DNA of 64,000 nt from Halomonas urumqiensis (GTDB lineage: Bacteria > Pseudomonadota > Gammaproteobacteria > Pseudomonadales > Halomonadaceae): the NCBI RefSeq assembly GCF_003028575.1, contig NZ_PYUD01000001.1:1488001-1552000 (forward strand), read 5' to 3'. Numbering within the stretch: position 1 is the first letter of the stretch; the number at the start of each line of letters is the position of its first letter. The notes beneath the pieces are model-generated. The model made no database searches, was not told the DNA's origin, and saw only the letters and a program-made list of their open reading frames with translations. The position numbers were made by a program, and so were the translations under genes. Below, piece after piece: positions 30,318 to 38,622 of this stretch.

Positions 30318-30710
30318 TCAGTCGTCGCTGTCTACCACGGCCTGGTAGCCATCGGCATCCATCAATGCATCGAGGTCAGCCGTGTCGCTCACCCGAACCT
30401 TCATGATCCAGCCATCTTCATAGGGCGATTCGTTGACGGTTTCGGGGGCGTCTTCCAGTGCGTCGTTGACCTCGATGATCTCACCGGCCACAGGTGCATA
30501 GAGATCGGAGGCGGCCTTGACCGACTCGATGACACCGAACTCTTCCTTGTGCTCGAGTGAACGGCCTACCTCTGGCAGTTCGACGAACACCACGTCACCC
30601 AACGCCTCCTGGGCGTGGTCGGTGATGCCGATGGTCACGGTGCCGTCACCGTTGTCCAGCACCCATTCATGACTCTCGGCATAGCGCAGGTTGGCGGGAA
30701 TTGAGCTCAT
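30318..30710 (-). CDS. gcvH: Glycine cleavage system H protein
   Basis: GcvH is the lipoyl carrier that shuttles the aminomethyl group between the P, T and L proteins. The 130-residue protein has the lipoylation site in GVIESVKAASDLYAPV (Lys near residue 66), and the surrounding VFVELPEVGR and EINDALEDAPE-type strands of the hammerhead fold (here EVNDALEDAPETVNESPY). Length is normal. It is the first gene of the gcvHP operon; the promoter must lie in the 565-nt region it shares with the divergent symporter gene. Confidence 0.98.
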   Translation of the reverse strand: MSSIPANLRYAESHEWVLDNGDGTVTIGITDHAQEALGDVVFVELPEVGRSLEHKEEFGVIESVKAASDLYAPVAGEIIEVNDALEDAPETVNESPYEDGWIMKVRVSDTADLDALMDADGYQAVVDSDD

Positions 30711-31275
30711 CTCGTTTTCCTATACGAAAAAGGTTTTCTGGATTCGCGAATGCTAACGCCATTGGCGACGTTTGGCGAGTCCGCCTTGGCATGTCGTCAT
30801 GCAGCACTGCCGGGACCCATGCCGTCGTTCAGGGTGGCTCGCCAGGGTGATATCGTCCAGTGCCAAGATTGTGTCCCTTGACCGATTGTCTGCCGCCGGC
30901 AGGCCATCGCAAGAACTCTAGACGCCATCATCGACGTCTGCCCATGGCCTTCCTACGCTATAGGTGGCGCTGCGTTCACCAAGGCTTGCCAACCGGGGCG
31001 GCCCAGGGGAGATCGATGCGAATGTTGATGGAGTTTGGCAGCAGGAGGAGGGGATGCAAGTTTCCGATAGGAAACAGACCTCGGGCGGATTTGCCTGCTA
31101 AGCGGGGCAGCGCATGCGACCACTTGAGCGATGTTCGGGGCCAGGATCCGCTATGTTACGCAAGCTTGCTGTAGTGATAACTCGATAAGACCGACGTTAA
31201 ACGGCATAATCCACTGGTCTGGCGATGTCGCCAGTAGTGCTCAAGGCACAACAACAAGCGAAAAGGGAGATTCTC
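30711..31275. other. 565-nt divergent intergenic region, no gene recognised
   Basis: The region separates gcvHP (minus) from the AGCS symporter (plus) and must hold both promoters. A 104-codon open frame at 30860-31174 has no start signal, no family pattern and unusual composition, so it is not called. No glycine riboswitch core was recognised on either strand. Confidence 0.5.
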
Positions 31276-32682
31276 GTGGAAACCTTGAACAGTATTTTCG
31301 GTGCAATCAATGGGGTGGTCTGGGGGCCACTCATGCTGATCCTGCTGCTTGGGGTGGGTTTGTACCTGCAGATCGGTCTCAAGCTGATGCCGATTCGCAA
31401 GCTGGGAACCGGCTTCAAGTTGATGTGGGCGGGGCGCGATCGCAAGGTAGCCAAGGGTGAGGCCGCATCCGATGATAAGGATGGTGAAATCTCGCCCTTC
31501 AACGCCTTGATGACCGCGCTTTCCGCCACCATCGGAACGGGCAATATCGCAGGCGTTGCCACGGCCATTGCTCTGGGTGGTCCAGGCGCGGTGTTCTGGA
31601 TGTGGATCACCGCCCTGGTAGGCATGGCCACCAAGTTCGCCGAGGCGGTGTTGGCCGTGCGCTACCGCGAGACGGACAGCACCGGCTACCACGTCGGCGG
31701 GCCGATGTTCTATATCAAGAATGGCCTGGGACGCAAGTGGCTGTGGCTTGGTGGTGTGTTCGCGTTCTTCGCGGCGGTAGCGGCGTTTGGTATCGGCAAT
31801 ACCGTGCAATCCAACTCGGTGGCCGATGCCATGAACTCCACCTTCGGGATTCCTGCCTGGTTGACCGGCGTGGTGCTGATGGTACTGGCCGGTGCGGTCA
31901 TACTGGGTGGGATCAAGCGGATCGGCAAGGTGGCCGGCAAGCTGGTGCCGATCATGGGGATTGCCTATGTCGTGGCCGGCCTTCTGGTTCTGTTCATCAA
32001 CGCTGGCCAGCTGGGTGAGGCATTCAGCATGATCTTCTACTATGCCTTCAACCCGCATGCGGCTATGGGTGGCTTTGCTGGAGCGGCGGTCATGGCGGCG
32101 ATCCGCTTCGGTGTCGCGCGGGGTATCTTCTCCAATGAGGCAGGTCTTGGCAGTGCCCCAATCGCCCATGCTGCGGCCCAGACCAAGAACCCGGTACGCC
32201 AGGGGCTGATTGCCATGCTCGGCACATTCATCGATACCATCCTGGTATGCACGGTCACGGCGTTGGTGATCTTGACCTCGACGGTCTGGGTGGATGGCGA
32301 AGCGGGGGCTTCCCTGACTGCGCTGTCGTTCGATGCGGCATTGCCCGGGTTCGGTAACCAGATCGTGGCACTGGCATTGGCCGTATTCGCCTTCACTACC
32401 ATTCTGGGCTGGTCGTTCTACGGCGAGAAGTGCTTCCAGTTCCTGTTCGGTACAGGCTCGATCATGCTCTATCGGGTACTGTTCGTACTGGCGATTCCGT
32501 TGGGTGCCATGGCCAACCTTGGTTTCATCTGGTTGATGGCCGATACCTTCAACGCGATGATGGCCATCCCCAACCTGATTGCCCTGGCGCTGCTGTCGCC
32601 GGTGGTCTTCAAGCTGGCGCGTGACTACTTCGATGGCAAGGATGTATTGCCAGGAGAGGAGCTGGACCACGACAAGCACTGA
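31276..32682 (+). CDS. Alanine/glycine:cation symporter (AGCS family)
   Basis: This sodium-coupled importer brings alanine or glycine into the cell. The 468-residue protein has about eleven membrane helices. The AGCS signature appears as FNALMTALSATIGTGNIAGV (about residues 75-94) with GGPGAVFWMWITAL next to it, and later AGLGSAPIAHAAAQTKNPVRQG (about residues 290-311) and GWSFYGEKCFQFLFG. The GTG at 31276 is chosen because AAGGGAGA lies 6 nt before it and the frame then begins METLNSIFGAINGVVWGP, the usual start. It lies upstream of gcvT and opposite gcvHP, which suggests glycine as a substrate. Confidence 0.92.
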   Translation: METLNSIFGAINGVVWGPLMLILLLGVGLYLQIGLKLMPIRKLGTGFKLMWAGRDRKVAKGEAASDDKDGEISPFNALMTALSATIGTGNIAGVATAIALGGPGAVFWMWITALVGMATKFAEAVLAVRYRETDSTGYHVGGPMFYIKNGLGRKWLWLGGVFAFFAAVAAFGIGNTVQSNSVADAMNSTFGIPAWLTGVVLMVLAGAVILGGIKRIGKVAGKLVPIMGIAYVVAGLLVLFINAGQLGEAFSMIFYYAFNPHAAMGGFAGAAVMAAIRFGVARGIFSNEAGLGSAPIAHAAAQTKNPVRQGLIAMLGTFIDTILVCTVTALVILTSTVWVDGEAGASLTALSFDAALPGFGNQIVALALAVFAFTTILGWSFYGEKCFQFLFGTGSIMLYRVLFVLAIPLGAMANLGFIWLMADTFNAMMAIPNLIALALLSPVVFKLARDYFDGKDVLPGEELDHDKH

Positions 32683-32703
32683 TCGAGTATCGATCGCGTG
32701 TGT

Positions 32704-32735
32704 GAGGTGCCCCAGGTGGGCACCTCTCGTATTTT
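32704..32735 (+). terminator. Hairpin between the symporter and gcvT
   Basis: GAGGTGCCC and GGGCACCTC form a 9-bp stem with a CAGGT loop, followed by TCGTATTTTG. It lies 21 nt after the symporter stop and 37 nt before gcvT, so gcvT may be partly uncoupled from the symporter. Confidence 0.65.
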
Positions 32736-32771
32736 GACCCGATCCATCCACCAACCATTGAGGGAGACGAG

Positions 32772-33884
32772 ATGAGCGATCTCAACCGCACGCCGCTGCA
32801 TGGCCTGCATATGGAGCTGGGGGCGAAGATGGTGCCCTTTGCTGGTTACGATATGCCGGTCCAGTATTCGCTCGGCGTGAAGAAGGAACACGAGCACACC
32901 CGTGCCGCCTGTGGGCTGTTCGACGTCTCTCACATGGGGCAGGTGTTGCTGCGCGGCCCGGCACCGGGCGAGGCGCTGGAAACCCTGGTGCCCGCCGACA
33001 TTCTCGGCCTGCCCGAGGGCATGCAGCGTTATGCGCTGTTCACGGCCGAGGAGGGCGGAATCCTCGATGACCTGATGGTGGTCAATGCCGGCGACCACCT
33101 TTACCTGGTGGTCAATGCCGCCTGCAAGGATCAGGACATCGCTCATTTACGCAGGGGCATTCCCGAGAGCCACGAGGTCGAGGTGCTCGACCGTGGTCTG
33201 CTGGCGCTGCAGGGGCCGAAGACGGCAGACGTCATGTCGAGGCTGTGTCCCGAGGCCTGTGAACTGGTCTTCATGCAGCATGGCCATTTCAGCATCGATG
33301 GCATCCCGGTATGGATCAGCCGCAGTGGCTACACCGGCGAGGATGGTTTCGAGATTTCGGTTCCCGCCGATCAAGCCGAGGCCCTGGCGCGTCGTCTGCT
33401 GGCCGAGGCGGAGGTGGAGGCGATTGGCCTTGGTGCGCGGGACTCGCTGCGTCTCGAGGCTGGCCTGTGCCTGTATGGCCACGACATCGATACCACGACA
33501 ACGCCAGTGGAAGCGGGCTTGATCTGGGCGATCGGCAAAGCGCGGCGGCGCGGTGGTGAGCGCCCGGGCGGCTTCCCGGGTGCGGATCTGATTCTCCACC
33601 AGGTGGAGAAAAAGGACCATCGCCGCAAGCGGGTCGGCCTGCTGGGAGAAGGGCGTGCTCCGGTGCGCGAAGGAGCGTACCTCTTCGATGCCGAAGACCG
33701 TCATGTCGGTGTCGTGACCTCGGGTGGTTTCGGCCCGACAGTGGGAAGCCCGGTGGCCATGGGTTATGTCAGCATCGAGCTTGCCGAGCCGGGAACCACC
33801 GTATATGCCGAAGTGCGAGGCAAGCGCCTGCCAATGACGGTGAGCAAGACACCCTTCATCACCCCCGGTTATCACCGCGGTTAA
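32772..33884 (+). CDS. gcvT: Aminomethyltransferase (glycine cleavage T protein)
   Basis: The T protein moves the aminomethyl carbon from GcvH to tetrahydrofolate and releases ammonia. The 370-residue protein shows the family features PLHGLHMELGAKMVPFAGYDMPVQY at the start (read in parts), GLFDVSHMGQVLLRG, GGILDDLMVV, the catalytic-region Asp in this last motif, and the folate/C-terminal signatures SGYTGEDGFEI, GARDSLRLEAGLCLYGHDI and GVVTSGGFGPTVG. It is separated from gcvHP by the symporter and lies on the other strand, an unusual arrangement. Confidence 0.98.
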   Translation: MSDLNRTPLHGLHMELGAKMVPFAGYDMPVQYSLGVKKEHEHTRAACGLFDVSHMGQVLLRGPAPGEALETLVPADILGLPEGMQRYALFTAEEGGILDDLMVVNAGDHLYLVVNAACKDQDIAHLRRGIPESHEVEVLDRGLLALQGPKTADVMSRLCPEACELVFMQHGHFSIDGIPVWISRSGYTGEDGFEISVPADQAEALARRLLAEAEVEAIGLGARDSLRLEAGLCLYGHDIDTTTTPVEAGLIWAIGKARRRGGERPGGFPGADLILHQVEKKDHRRKRVGLLGEGRAPVREGAYLFDAEDRHVGVVTSGGFGPTVGSPVAMGYVSIELAEPGTTVYAEVRGKRLPMTVSKTPFITPGYHRG

Positions 33885-34261
33885 TGCTTGACGCGGCGTG
33901 GTAACGTCGCGTTCCTTCCTCCCGCGAAATGACAATGGATCCCGTGTCGAGGCGCAGGATCCGTTGCGCTTGTCTGAAATATTTATACCGTTATCTTTCT
34001 GGATCAGAATCACGCTAACCAACGGCGACAACGCGCACTCTTAGGCAGGTCCGACACTGACGCCGGTACGAACCAAGCGCAGGCATACCACCATGCTGCA
34101 ACGCAGCGCATTTGTATGATTGGTTGAAATTCAATAAGGTAGGCCGCTTTGAGCCTTCACTGGCGCCCAAAGCCACAATGGCACCATGGAGCCATGTCTC
34201 GACACTCGATCCCTCGAGCGCGCTTGCGTGATGAGGGGAGCTGACAAAATAGGCTTAGTCA
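33885..34261. other. 377-nt intergenic region upstream of the betaine transporter
   Basis: No gene was found. The region must hold the proV promoter, since the preceding gene's context is unrelated. It contains one copy of a 19-bp sequence that recurs exactly at 57044-57062. Confidence 0.5.
33979..33997 (+). repeat. 19-bp dispersed repeat, copy 1
   Basis: ATATTTATACCGTTATCTT occurs here and at 57044-57062. In both places CAGAAT follows 6-7 nt later and a TAAC/TTAAGCC-like end follows that, so the similar element is about 40 bp long. Confidence 0.8.
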
Positions 34262-35464
34262 ATGAACGAGAACCGCAATGTCAAGATTCGGGTTCGCAAC
34301 CTGACCAAAGTCTTCGGCAACAACCCGAAGAAAGCCCTGGAGATGCGTGATCAAGGATTGCGCCGTGCCGATATTTTCGAGAAGACGGGCCAGACGCTCG
34401 GCTTGTCGAATATCAATTTCGATGTCCACGAAGGTGAGTTGCTCGTCATCATGGGGCTGTCGGGTTCCGGCAAGTCAACCTTGATTCGCTGTCTGAATCG
34501 GTTGATCGAACCCACCGAGGGGGAAATCGTCATCGATGGCGAAAACATTCCCGAGCTGGGCGACAAGGCGCTGCTGGAATGCCGTCGTCGCCACTTCTCC
34601 ATGGTGTTCCAGAATTTCGCCCTGTTTCCCCACCGCACGGTCCAGCAGAATGCCGAGTTCGGGCTGGAGGTTCGTGGCGTCGACAAGAGGCAAAGCGCCG
34701 AGACCGCACGAAATGCCCTCAAGCAGGTGGGCCTTGAAGGCTGGGAAGATGCCTTGCCCAACCAGCTTTCCGGTGGCATGCAGCAGCGTGTAGGCCTGGC
34801 CAGGGCACTGGCCAACGACGCCACCGTGCTTCTCATGGACGAAGCCTTTTCCGCACTCGACCCGTTGATTCGTGGCGACATGCAACAGGAACTGCTTGAA
34901 CTCCAGAGCCGCATGCAAAAGACCACTGTGTTCATCACCCATGACCTGGATGAAGCACTGACCATCGGTGATCGCATCGTGTTGCTCAAGGACGGGGAAG
35001 TGGTCCAGATCGGCACTCCCGAAGAGATCCTTACCCAGCCCGCCGACGATTATGTCCGCCGCTTCATCGAGGGGGTCGACAAGTCACGCATCTTGACGGC
35101 CGAAAGTGCCATGCGTCCGGTTCGCGCCATCGCCCGCGAAGACGATGGCCCACGCACGGTGTTGCGCAAGATGAAGGAAAATTCAATCGACTCGATCTAC
35201 GTCACCAGCCGTGATCGCAAGCTCCTGGGGCTGGTGGATGTCGATGCCGCCGATCGGGCCAGCAAGGATGGCAAGGACACCATCCGCGACTCCATGACCC
35301 AGGATTTCCGCTCCGTGGGACCCGACGAGCCGATGCATAACCTCTTCGCGATGTTCAGCGAACGCAGCTTCCCCATCGCCGTGGTGGATGACGATCAGCG
35401 ACTGCTCGGCGTCGTGGTCAAGGGCGGCGTTCTCGACCAACTGGCACAGGCAGGAGACAACTGA
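34262..35464 (+). CDS. proV: Glycine betaine/proline ABC transporter ATPase (ProV/OpuAA)
   Basis: This ATPase energises import of betaine-type compatible solutes. The 400-residue protein has Walker A GLSGSGKSTLIR (about residues 65-76), Q-loop FQNFALFPHRTV, ABC signature LSGGMQQRVGLARAL and Walker B VLLMDEAFSALDPL. The C-terminal 120 residues hold two CBS domains (MKENSIDSIYVTSRDRKLLGLV and RSFPIAVVDDDQRLLGVVV, each in part), which sense ionic strength in OpuA. The N-terminal insertion KALEMRDQGLRRADIFEKTG is characteristic of the ProV/OpuAA subfamily. The stop overlaps the proW start. Confidence 0.95.
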   Translation: MNENRNVKIRVRNLTKVFGNNPKKALEMRDQGLRRADIFEKTGQTLGLSNINFDVHEGELLVIMGLSGSGKSTLIRCLNRLIEPTEGEIVIDGENIPELGDKALLECRRRHFSMVFQNFALFPHRTVQQNAEFGLEVRGVDKRQSAETARNALKQVGLEGWEDALPNQLSGGMQQRVGLARALANDATVLLMDEAFSALDPLIRGDMQQELLELQSRMQKTTVFITHDLDEALTIGDRIVLLKDGEVVQIGTPEEILTQPADDYVRRFIEGVDKSRILTAESAMRPVRAIAREDDGPRTVLRKMKENSIDSIYVTSRDRKLLGLVDVDAADRASKDGKDTIRDSMTQDFRSVGPDEPMHNLFAMFSERSFPIAVVDDDQRLLGVVVKGGVLDQLAQAGDN

Positions 35465-36303
35465 TGGCAATCGACATACCAAGAATTCCCCTGGGCGATT
35501 GGATCGAGGGCGGCCTCAACTGGCTGACCAGTGAATACTCGCTCGTCACGCGGGCGATTTCCCGCGTGACACAGACCGGCATCAATGGCCTCAATGACGC
35601 CATGATGTGGATTCCCCCCTGGGCGCTGCTGGCCATCATTGCCTTGTTGTGCTGGAAAGCCGCCGGCACGCGCCTGGGTATCGGTGCGGCGATCGGCCTG
35701 GCGCTGATCTGGAATCTGGGGCTGTGGGAGCCGATGATCGAAACGCTCACCCTGGTGGTGATCGCGACAATGGTGGCCGTCGTCATCGCGATCCCGGTGG
35801 GTATCGCCGCGGCACTCTCCGAGCGGCTCTACAAGACGATCATGCCGGTACTCGACTTCATGCAGACGATGCCTGCGTTCGTTTATCTGATCCCGGCGAT
35901 TCCCTTTTTCGGTATCGGTTCGGTCTCGGCGATTTTCGCCACGGTGATCTTTTCCATGCCGCCGGCAATTCGCTTCACGACGCTGGGGATCCGCCAGGTG
36001 CCGCTGGAGTTGATCGAGGCCGCCGACGCCTATGGTGCCACGCGTCGCCAAAAGCTTCTCAAGGTGCAATTGCCGCTGTCGCTGCCCACAGTGATGGCCG
36101 GCATCAACCAGACGATCATGCTGGCCTTGTCGATGGTGGTCATCGCCGCGATGATCGGTGCCGATGGTCTGGGCAGCGAAGTCTGGCGCGCCATTCAGCG
36201 TCTGCGTCCTGGCGATGGTTTCGAGGCAGGCATCGCGGTGGTGATCCTTGCCATGCTGCTCGACCGGCTGACCCAGTCAATGCGCAAGACGCGCAAGTCC
36301 TGA
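35464..36303 (+). CDS. proW: Glycine betaine/proline ABC transporter permease (ProW/OpuAB)
   Basis: The permease forms the membrane channel for the betaine transporter. The 279-residue protein has about six to seven membrane helices and the EAA loop EAADAYGATRRQKLLKVQLPLSLP (about residues 182-205; shown in part as EAADAYGATRRQKLLKVQLP) that contacts the ATPase. The typical MQTMPAFVYLIPAIPFFGIG segment is present. Its ATG overlaps the proV stop (TGATG), which indicates translational coupling, and proX follows in the same direction after about 136 nt. Confidence 0.95.
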   Translation: MAIDIPRIPLGDWIEGGLNWLTSEYSLVTRAISRVTQTGINGLNDAMMWIPPWALLAIIALLCWKAAGTRLGIGAAIGLALIWNLGLWEPMIETLTLVVIATMVAVVIAIPVGIAAALSERLYKTIMPVLDFMQTMPAFVYLIPAIPFFGIGSVSAIFATVIFSMPPAIRFTTLGIRQVPLELIEAADAYGATRRQKLLKVQLPLSLPTVMAGINQTIMLALSMVVIAAMIGADGLGSEVWRAIQRLRPGDGFEAGIAVVILAMLLDRLTQSMRKTRKS

Positions 36304-36439
36304 TCCGAAGGAGGTCGTCATTGGATTACTTGCCATCGATCAGCGAGTGGTCCAGGGGAGTCTCCGTTGACCACAACGGTTGAATTCTCCATTGGCTACC
36401 TCCACTGTCGTACTGTCATACCACAAAAGAGGTAGATTG

Positions 36440-37315
36440 ATGCTCAAGCAGCCGCTTAGCCGTCACATCCGTTTTGCCAGCCTGGCACTGATCGCTGGTG
36501 CAGGCCTTGCCGCCGGCGCCGCTCAGGCCCAGGACAAGGGCAGTGTCCATCTCACATACGTCGAGTGGTCTTCCGAGGTCGCCTCCACCAACGTGGTACG
36601 CGCCGTGCTGGAACAAGCCGGCTATGAGGTCGAGATGACCTCACTGTCCGCCGCCGCCATGTGGCAGTCGCTGGGCACGGGTGATGCCGATGCCATCGTG
36701 GCCGCCTGGCTGCCCACCACCCACGCCGATTACATGGAACGCGTGGAAGATGACGTGGACGACCTCGGCGTCAACCTCGATGGTACCAAGCTAGGCCTGG
36801 TGGTTCCGGCCTACACCGATGTCGATTCCATTGACGAGCTCAATGACAACGCCGATGCGTTCAACGGCGAAATCATCGGCATCGACCCCGGCGCCGGCCT
36901 GATGAGTTTGACCGAGGAAGTGGTCGAGACCTACGACCTCGACCTCTCTTTGCGCAGCGGCAGTGGTGCTACCATGACCGCAGCCCTGGCGAATGCCATC
37001 CGTAATGAGGAAGACATCGTCGTCACGGGCTGGACGCCGCACTGGAAATTCGCTCGCTGGGACGTCAAGTATCTTGAGGATCCCGAGAACGTTTATGGTG
37101 GCGCCGAGCAGATCCACACGGTGGTTCGTCAAGGGCTCGACGAGGACATGCCGGAGGCATACGCCATCCTGGATGCCTTCGAGTGGACGCCCGAGCAGAT
37201 GGGCGAAGTCATGCTGATGAATCAGGAAGACGACGCCGATCCCTACGAGAACGCCAAGACGTGGGTCGAGGACAACCAGGACGTTGTCAGTGAGTGGCTT
37301 TCCGCCGCCGAGTAA
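36440..37315 (+). CDS. proX: Glycine betaine-binding periplasmic protein (ProX/OpuAC)
   Basis: This binding protein captures betaine-type osmoprotectants in the periplasm and hands them to the permease. The 291-residue protein has a signal peptide cleaved near AQAQD (residue 29). The mature part is highly acidic, as expected in a halophile, and carries aromatic-cage residues in YVEWSSEVA, AAWLPTTHADYM and TGWTPHWKFARWDVKYLED. The start follows AGAGGTAGATTG. It is the third gene of the transporter operon and ends at a strong hairpin. Confidence 0.94.
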   Translation: MLKQPLSRHIRFASLALIAGAGLAAGAAQAQDKGSVHLTYVEWSSEVASTNVVRAVLEQAGYEVEMTSLSAAAMWQSLGTGDADAIVAAWLPTTHADYMERVEDDVDDLGVNLDGTKLGLVVPAYTDVDSIDELNDNADAFNGEIIGIDPGAGLMSLTEEVVETYDLDLSLRSGSGATMTAALANAIRNEEDIVVTGWTPHWKFARWDVKYLEDPENVYGGAEQIHTVVRQGLDEDMPEAYAILDAFEWTPEQMGEVMLMNQEDDADPYENAKTWVEDNQDVVSEWLSAAE

Positions 37316-37348
37316 GACGAGCGGAACCCACACAAGTACGTGTAAAGC

Positions 37349-37386
37349 GCGCGGGGAGGCATGCCAATGCCTCCCCGCGCTGTTTT
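37349..37386 (+). terminator. Rho-independent terminator after proX
   Basis: GCGCGGGGAGGCAT and ATGCCTCCCCGCGC form a perfect 14-bp stem with a GCCA loop, followed by TGTTTTG, 33 nt after the stop. It may also serve the convergent alkB-like gene. Confidence 0.88.
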
Positions 37387-37409
37387 GCATGCCGCCTTGC
37401 CTCGCGTCT

Positions 37410-38033
37410 TCACTGCATCTGGCTTGGGTGTACCCAACGAAACGTCAGGCTGATTCGCACGCCGGGCACTTTCCTCGGCAACAGGGCGTGCTGTAACTGG
37501 CGTTGTACGCCTCGTCCCATCACCAGCAGGCTGTCATGCGGCAGCCATACATTGAAGGGCGCTTGACGCTTGTCGCGCCAGCGAAAGCGCAGCGGTCGTT
37601 CGCATCCAAGGCTCACCGCGGCGATCAGTGGTTCTGGCCCGAGTTCAGTTTCGTCGTCGCTGTGCCAGCCCATGCGGTCCTGGCCATCGGCATAGCGGTT
37701 TAGCAACACGCTATTGAAGCGTGCCCGAATGCCGGCATTGGCAAGCCGCTCGACCACGGCCTGCCTGAGCGCCAGTACCGCGGGATGCCAGGGGTCGGGT
37801 GTGAAGTCTTGCCCCGAATAACGATAGCCGACATCCCCCATCCAGACCTGCTGGCGCGGAATGGGGTGTTCACGACCGTACAGTCGCAGGTGCGGGCGTT
37901 GCCAGGCGAGATCGTGGCTCAGGCATGCCAGCATGTGGCTCGCACGCGGCTCTCCCAGAAGCGGAGCAAGTCGCAACAGCGACGGGGTCTCAAGCAGGCG
38001 TTCCGTGACGGCTTTCGTTGGGGTATCTGGCAT
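37410..38033 (-). CDS. AlkB-like alpha-ketoglutarate-dependent dioxygenase
   Basis: AlkB enzymes remove methyl groups from damaged DNA or RNA bases using Fe(II) and 2-oxoglutarate. The protein of about 207 residues has the double-stranded beta-helix core with FNSVLLNRYADGQDRMGWHSDDE (read in parts: the iron ligands are His and Asp in WHSDDE), ISLG-type AAVSLGCERPLRFR, the distal His in QLQHALLP, and the 2-oxoglutarate arginine in RISLTFR. The layout is closer to the ALKBH2/3-like bacterial group than to E. coli AlkB. The start at 38033 is uncertain; an upstream GTG at 38069 adds twelve residues. Confidence 0.9.
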   Translation of the reverse strand: MPDTPTKAVTERLLETPSLLRLAPLLGEPRASHMLACLSHDLAWQRPHLRLYGREHPIPRQQVWMGDVGYRYSGQDFTPDPWHPAVLALRQAVVERLANAGIRARFNSVLLNRYADGQDRMGWHSDDETELGPEPLIAAVSLGCERPLRFRWRDKRQAPFNVWLPHDSLLVMGRGVQRQLQHALLPRKVPGVRISLTFRWVHPSQMQ

Positions 38034-38079
38034 GCCATCAGCATGCCATGGCCCTCGTGATACGACCACAGATGGGTGT

Positions 38080-38622
38080 TCAGCCGCCGATGGCCAGGCT
38101 CAGTTGAGCGAAGGCCAATCCCAGCATCGCGCCCGCCAGGACATCGCTGAGATAGTGCAGTCCAAGTCCCACGCGGGAGATCGCGATCATCAGCGCAAGG
38201 GGAATCAGCATGGGTAACAGCCAGGGGGCGTGTACCGAGGTGAGCACACAGAACATCACGGCATGCATGGTGTGCCCACTGGGAAAACTGTAGCGGTCGC
38301 GGGCGGGTTCGGTGCAGGTGATGGCGGTATGAAAGGTGATGAATGGCCGCTCGCGGCACAGCCGTGTCTTGAGCAGGCGGTAGACGATGATCGCGATACC
38401 GGCGGTCAGTGTGTATTGCGCGATGCGCAGCCCCGGCTCCTGCTGTGCGATCCACGGTTGGGCCAGAATCAGTGCCACCCAGACGGGCCAGTCGCCCAGC
38501 TTGCTGGCAAGGCGGAGCGCAGCGAGCCAAGGCCGATAGAAGTTCAGTCGGCCGATTTGCTGGCAAAGTTGCCACTCGACGAGGTCGAGCCGGTCAAATA
38601 CGGCAGGTGCGCGCGGTTTCAT
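38080..38622 (-). CDS. PAP2-superfamily membrane phosphatase
   Basis: This is a membrane lipid phosphatase of 180 residues with about five helices. All three PAP2 catalytic motifs are visible: KTRLCRERP (KxxxxxxRP), SFPSGH (PSGH) and SRVGLGLHYLSD (SRxxxxxHxxxD). Substrates in this family include phosphatidic acid, undecaprenyl pyrophosphate and phosphatidylglycerol phosphate. The start at 38622 lies inside the end of the upstream glycosyltransferase gene, so translation of the two is likely coupled and both may act on one lipid-linked product. Confidence 0.9.
   Translation of the reverse strand: MKPRAPAVFDRLDLVEWQLCQQIGRLNFYRPWLAALRLASKLGDWPVWVALILAQPWIAQQEPGLRIAQYTLTAGIAIIVYRLLKTRLCRERPFITFHTAITCTEPARDRYSFPSGHTMHAVMFCVLTSVHAPWLLPMLIPLALMIAISRVGLGLHYLSDVLAGAMLGLAFAQLSLAIGG

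Noticed and set aside
30860-31174. Possible 104-aa gene upstream of the symporter
   Set aside because: It has no ribosome-binding site and a Cys/Arg-rich random-looking translation. It is treated as intergenic.
30711-31275. Possible glycine riboswitch
   Set aside because: The conserved core segments expected for the glycine aptamer were not found by eye on either strand. A covariance search would be decisive.
31156-32754. 532-codon open frame on the minus strand
   Set aside because: It is antisense to the AGCS symporter and reads as His/Gln/Arg-rich noise.
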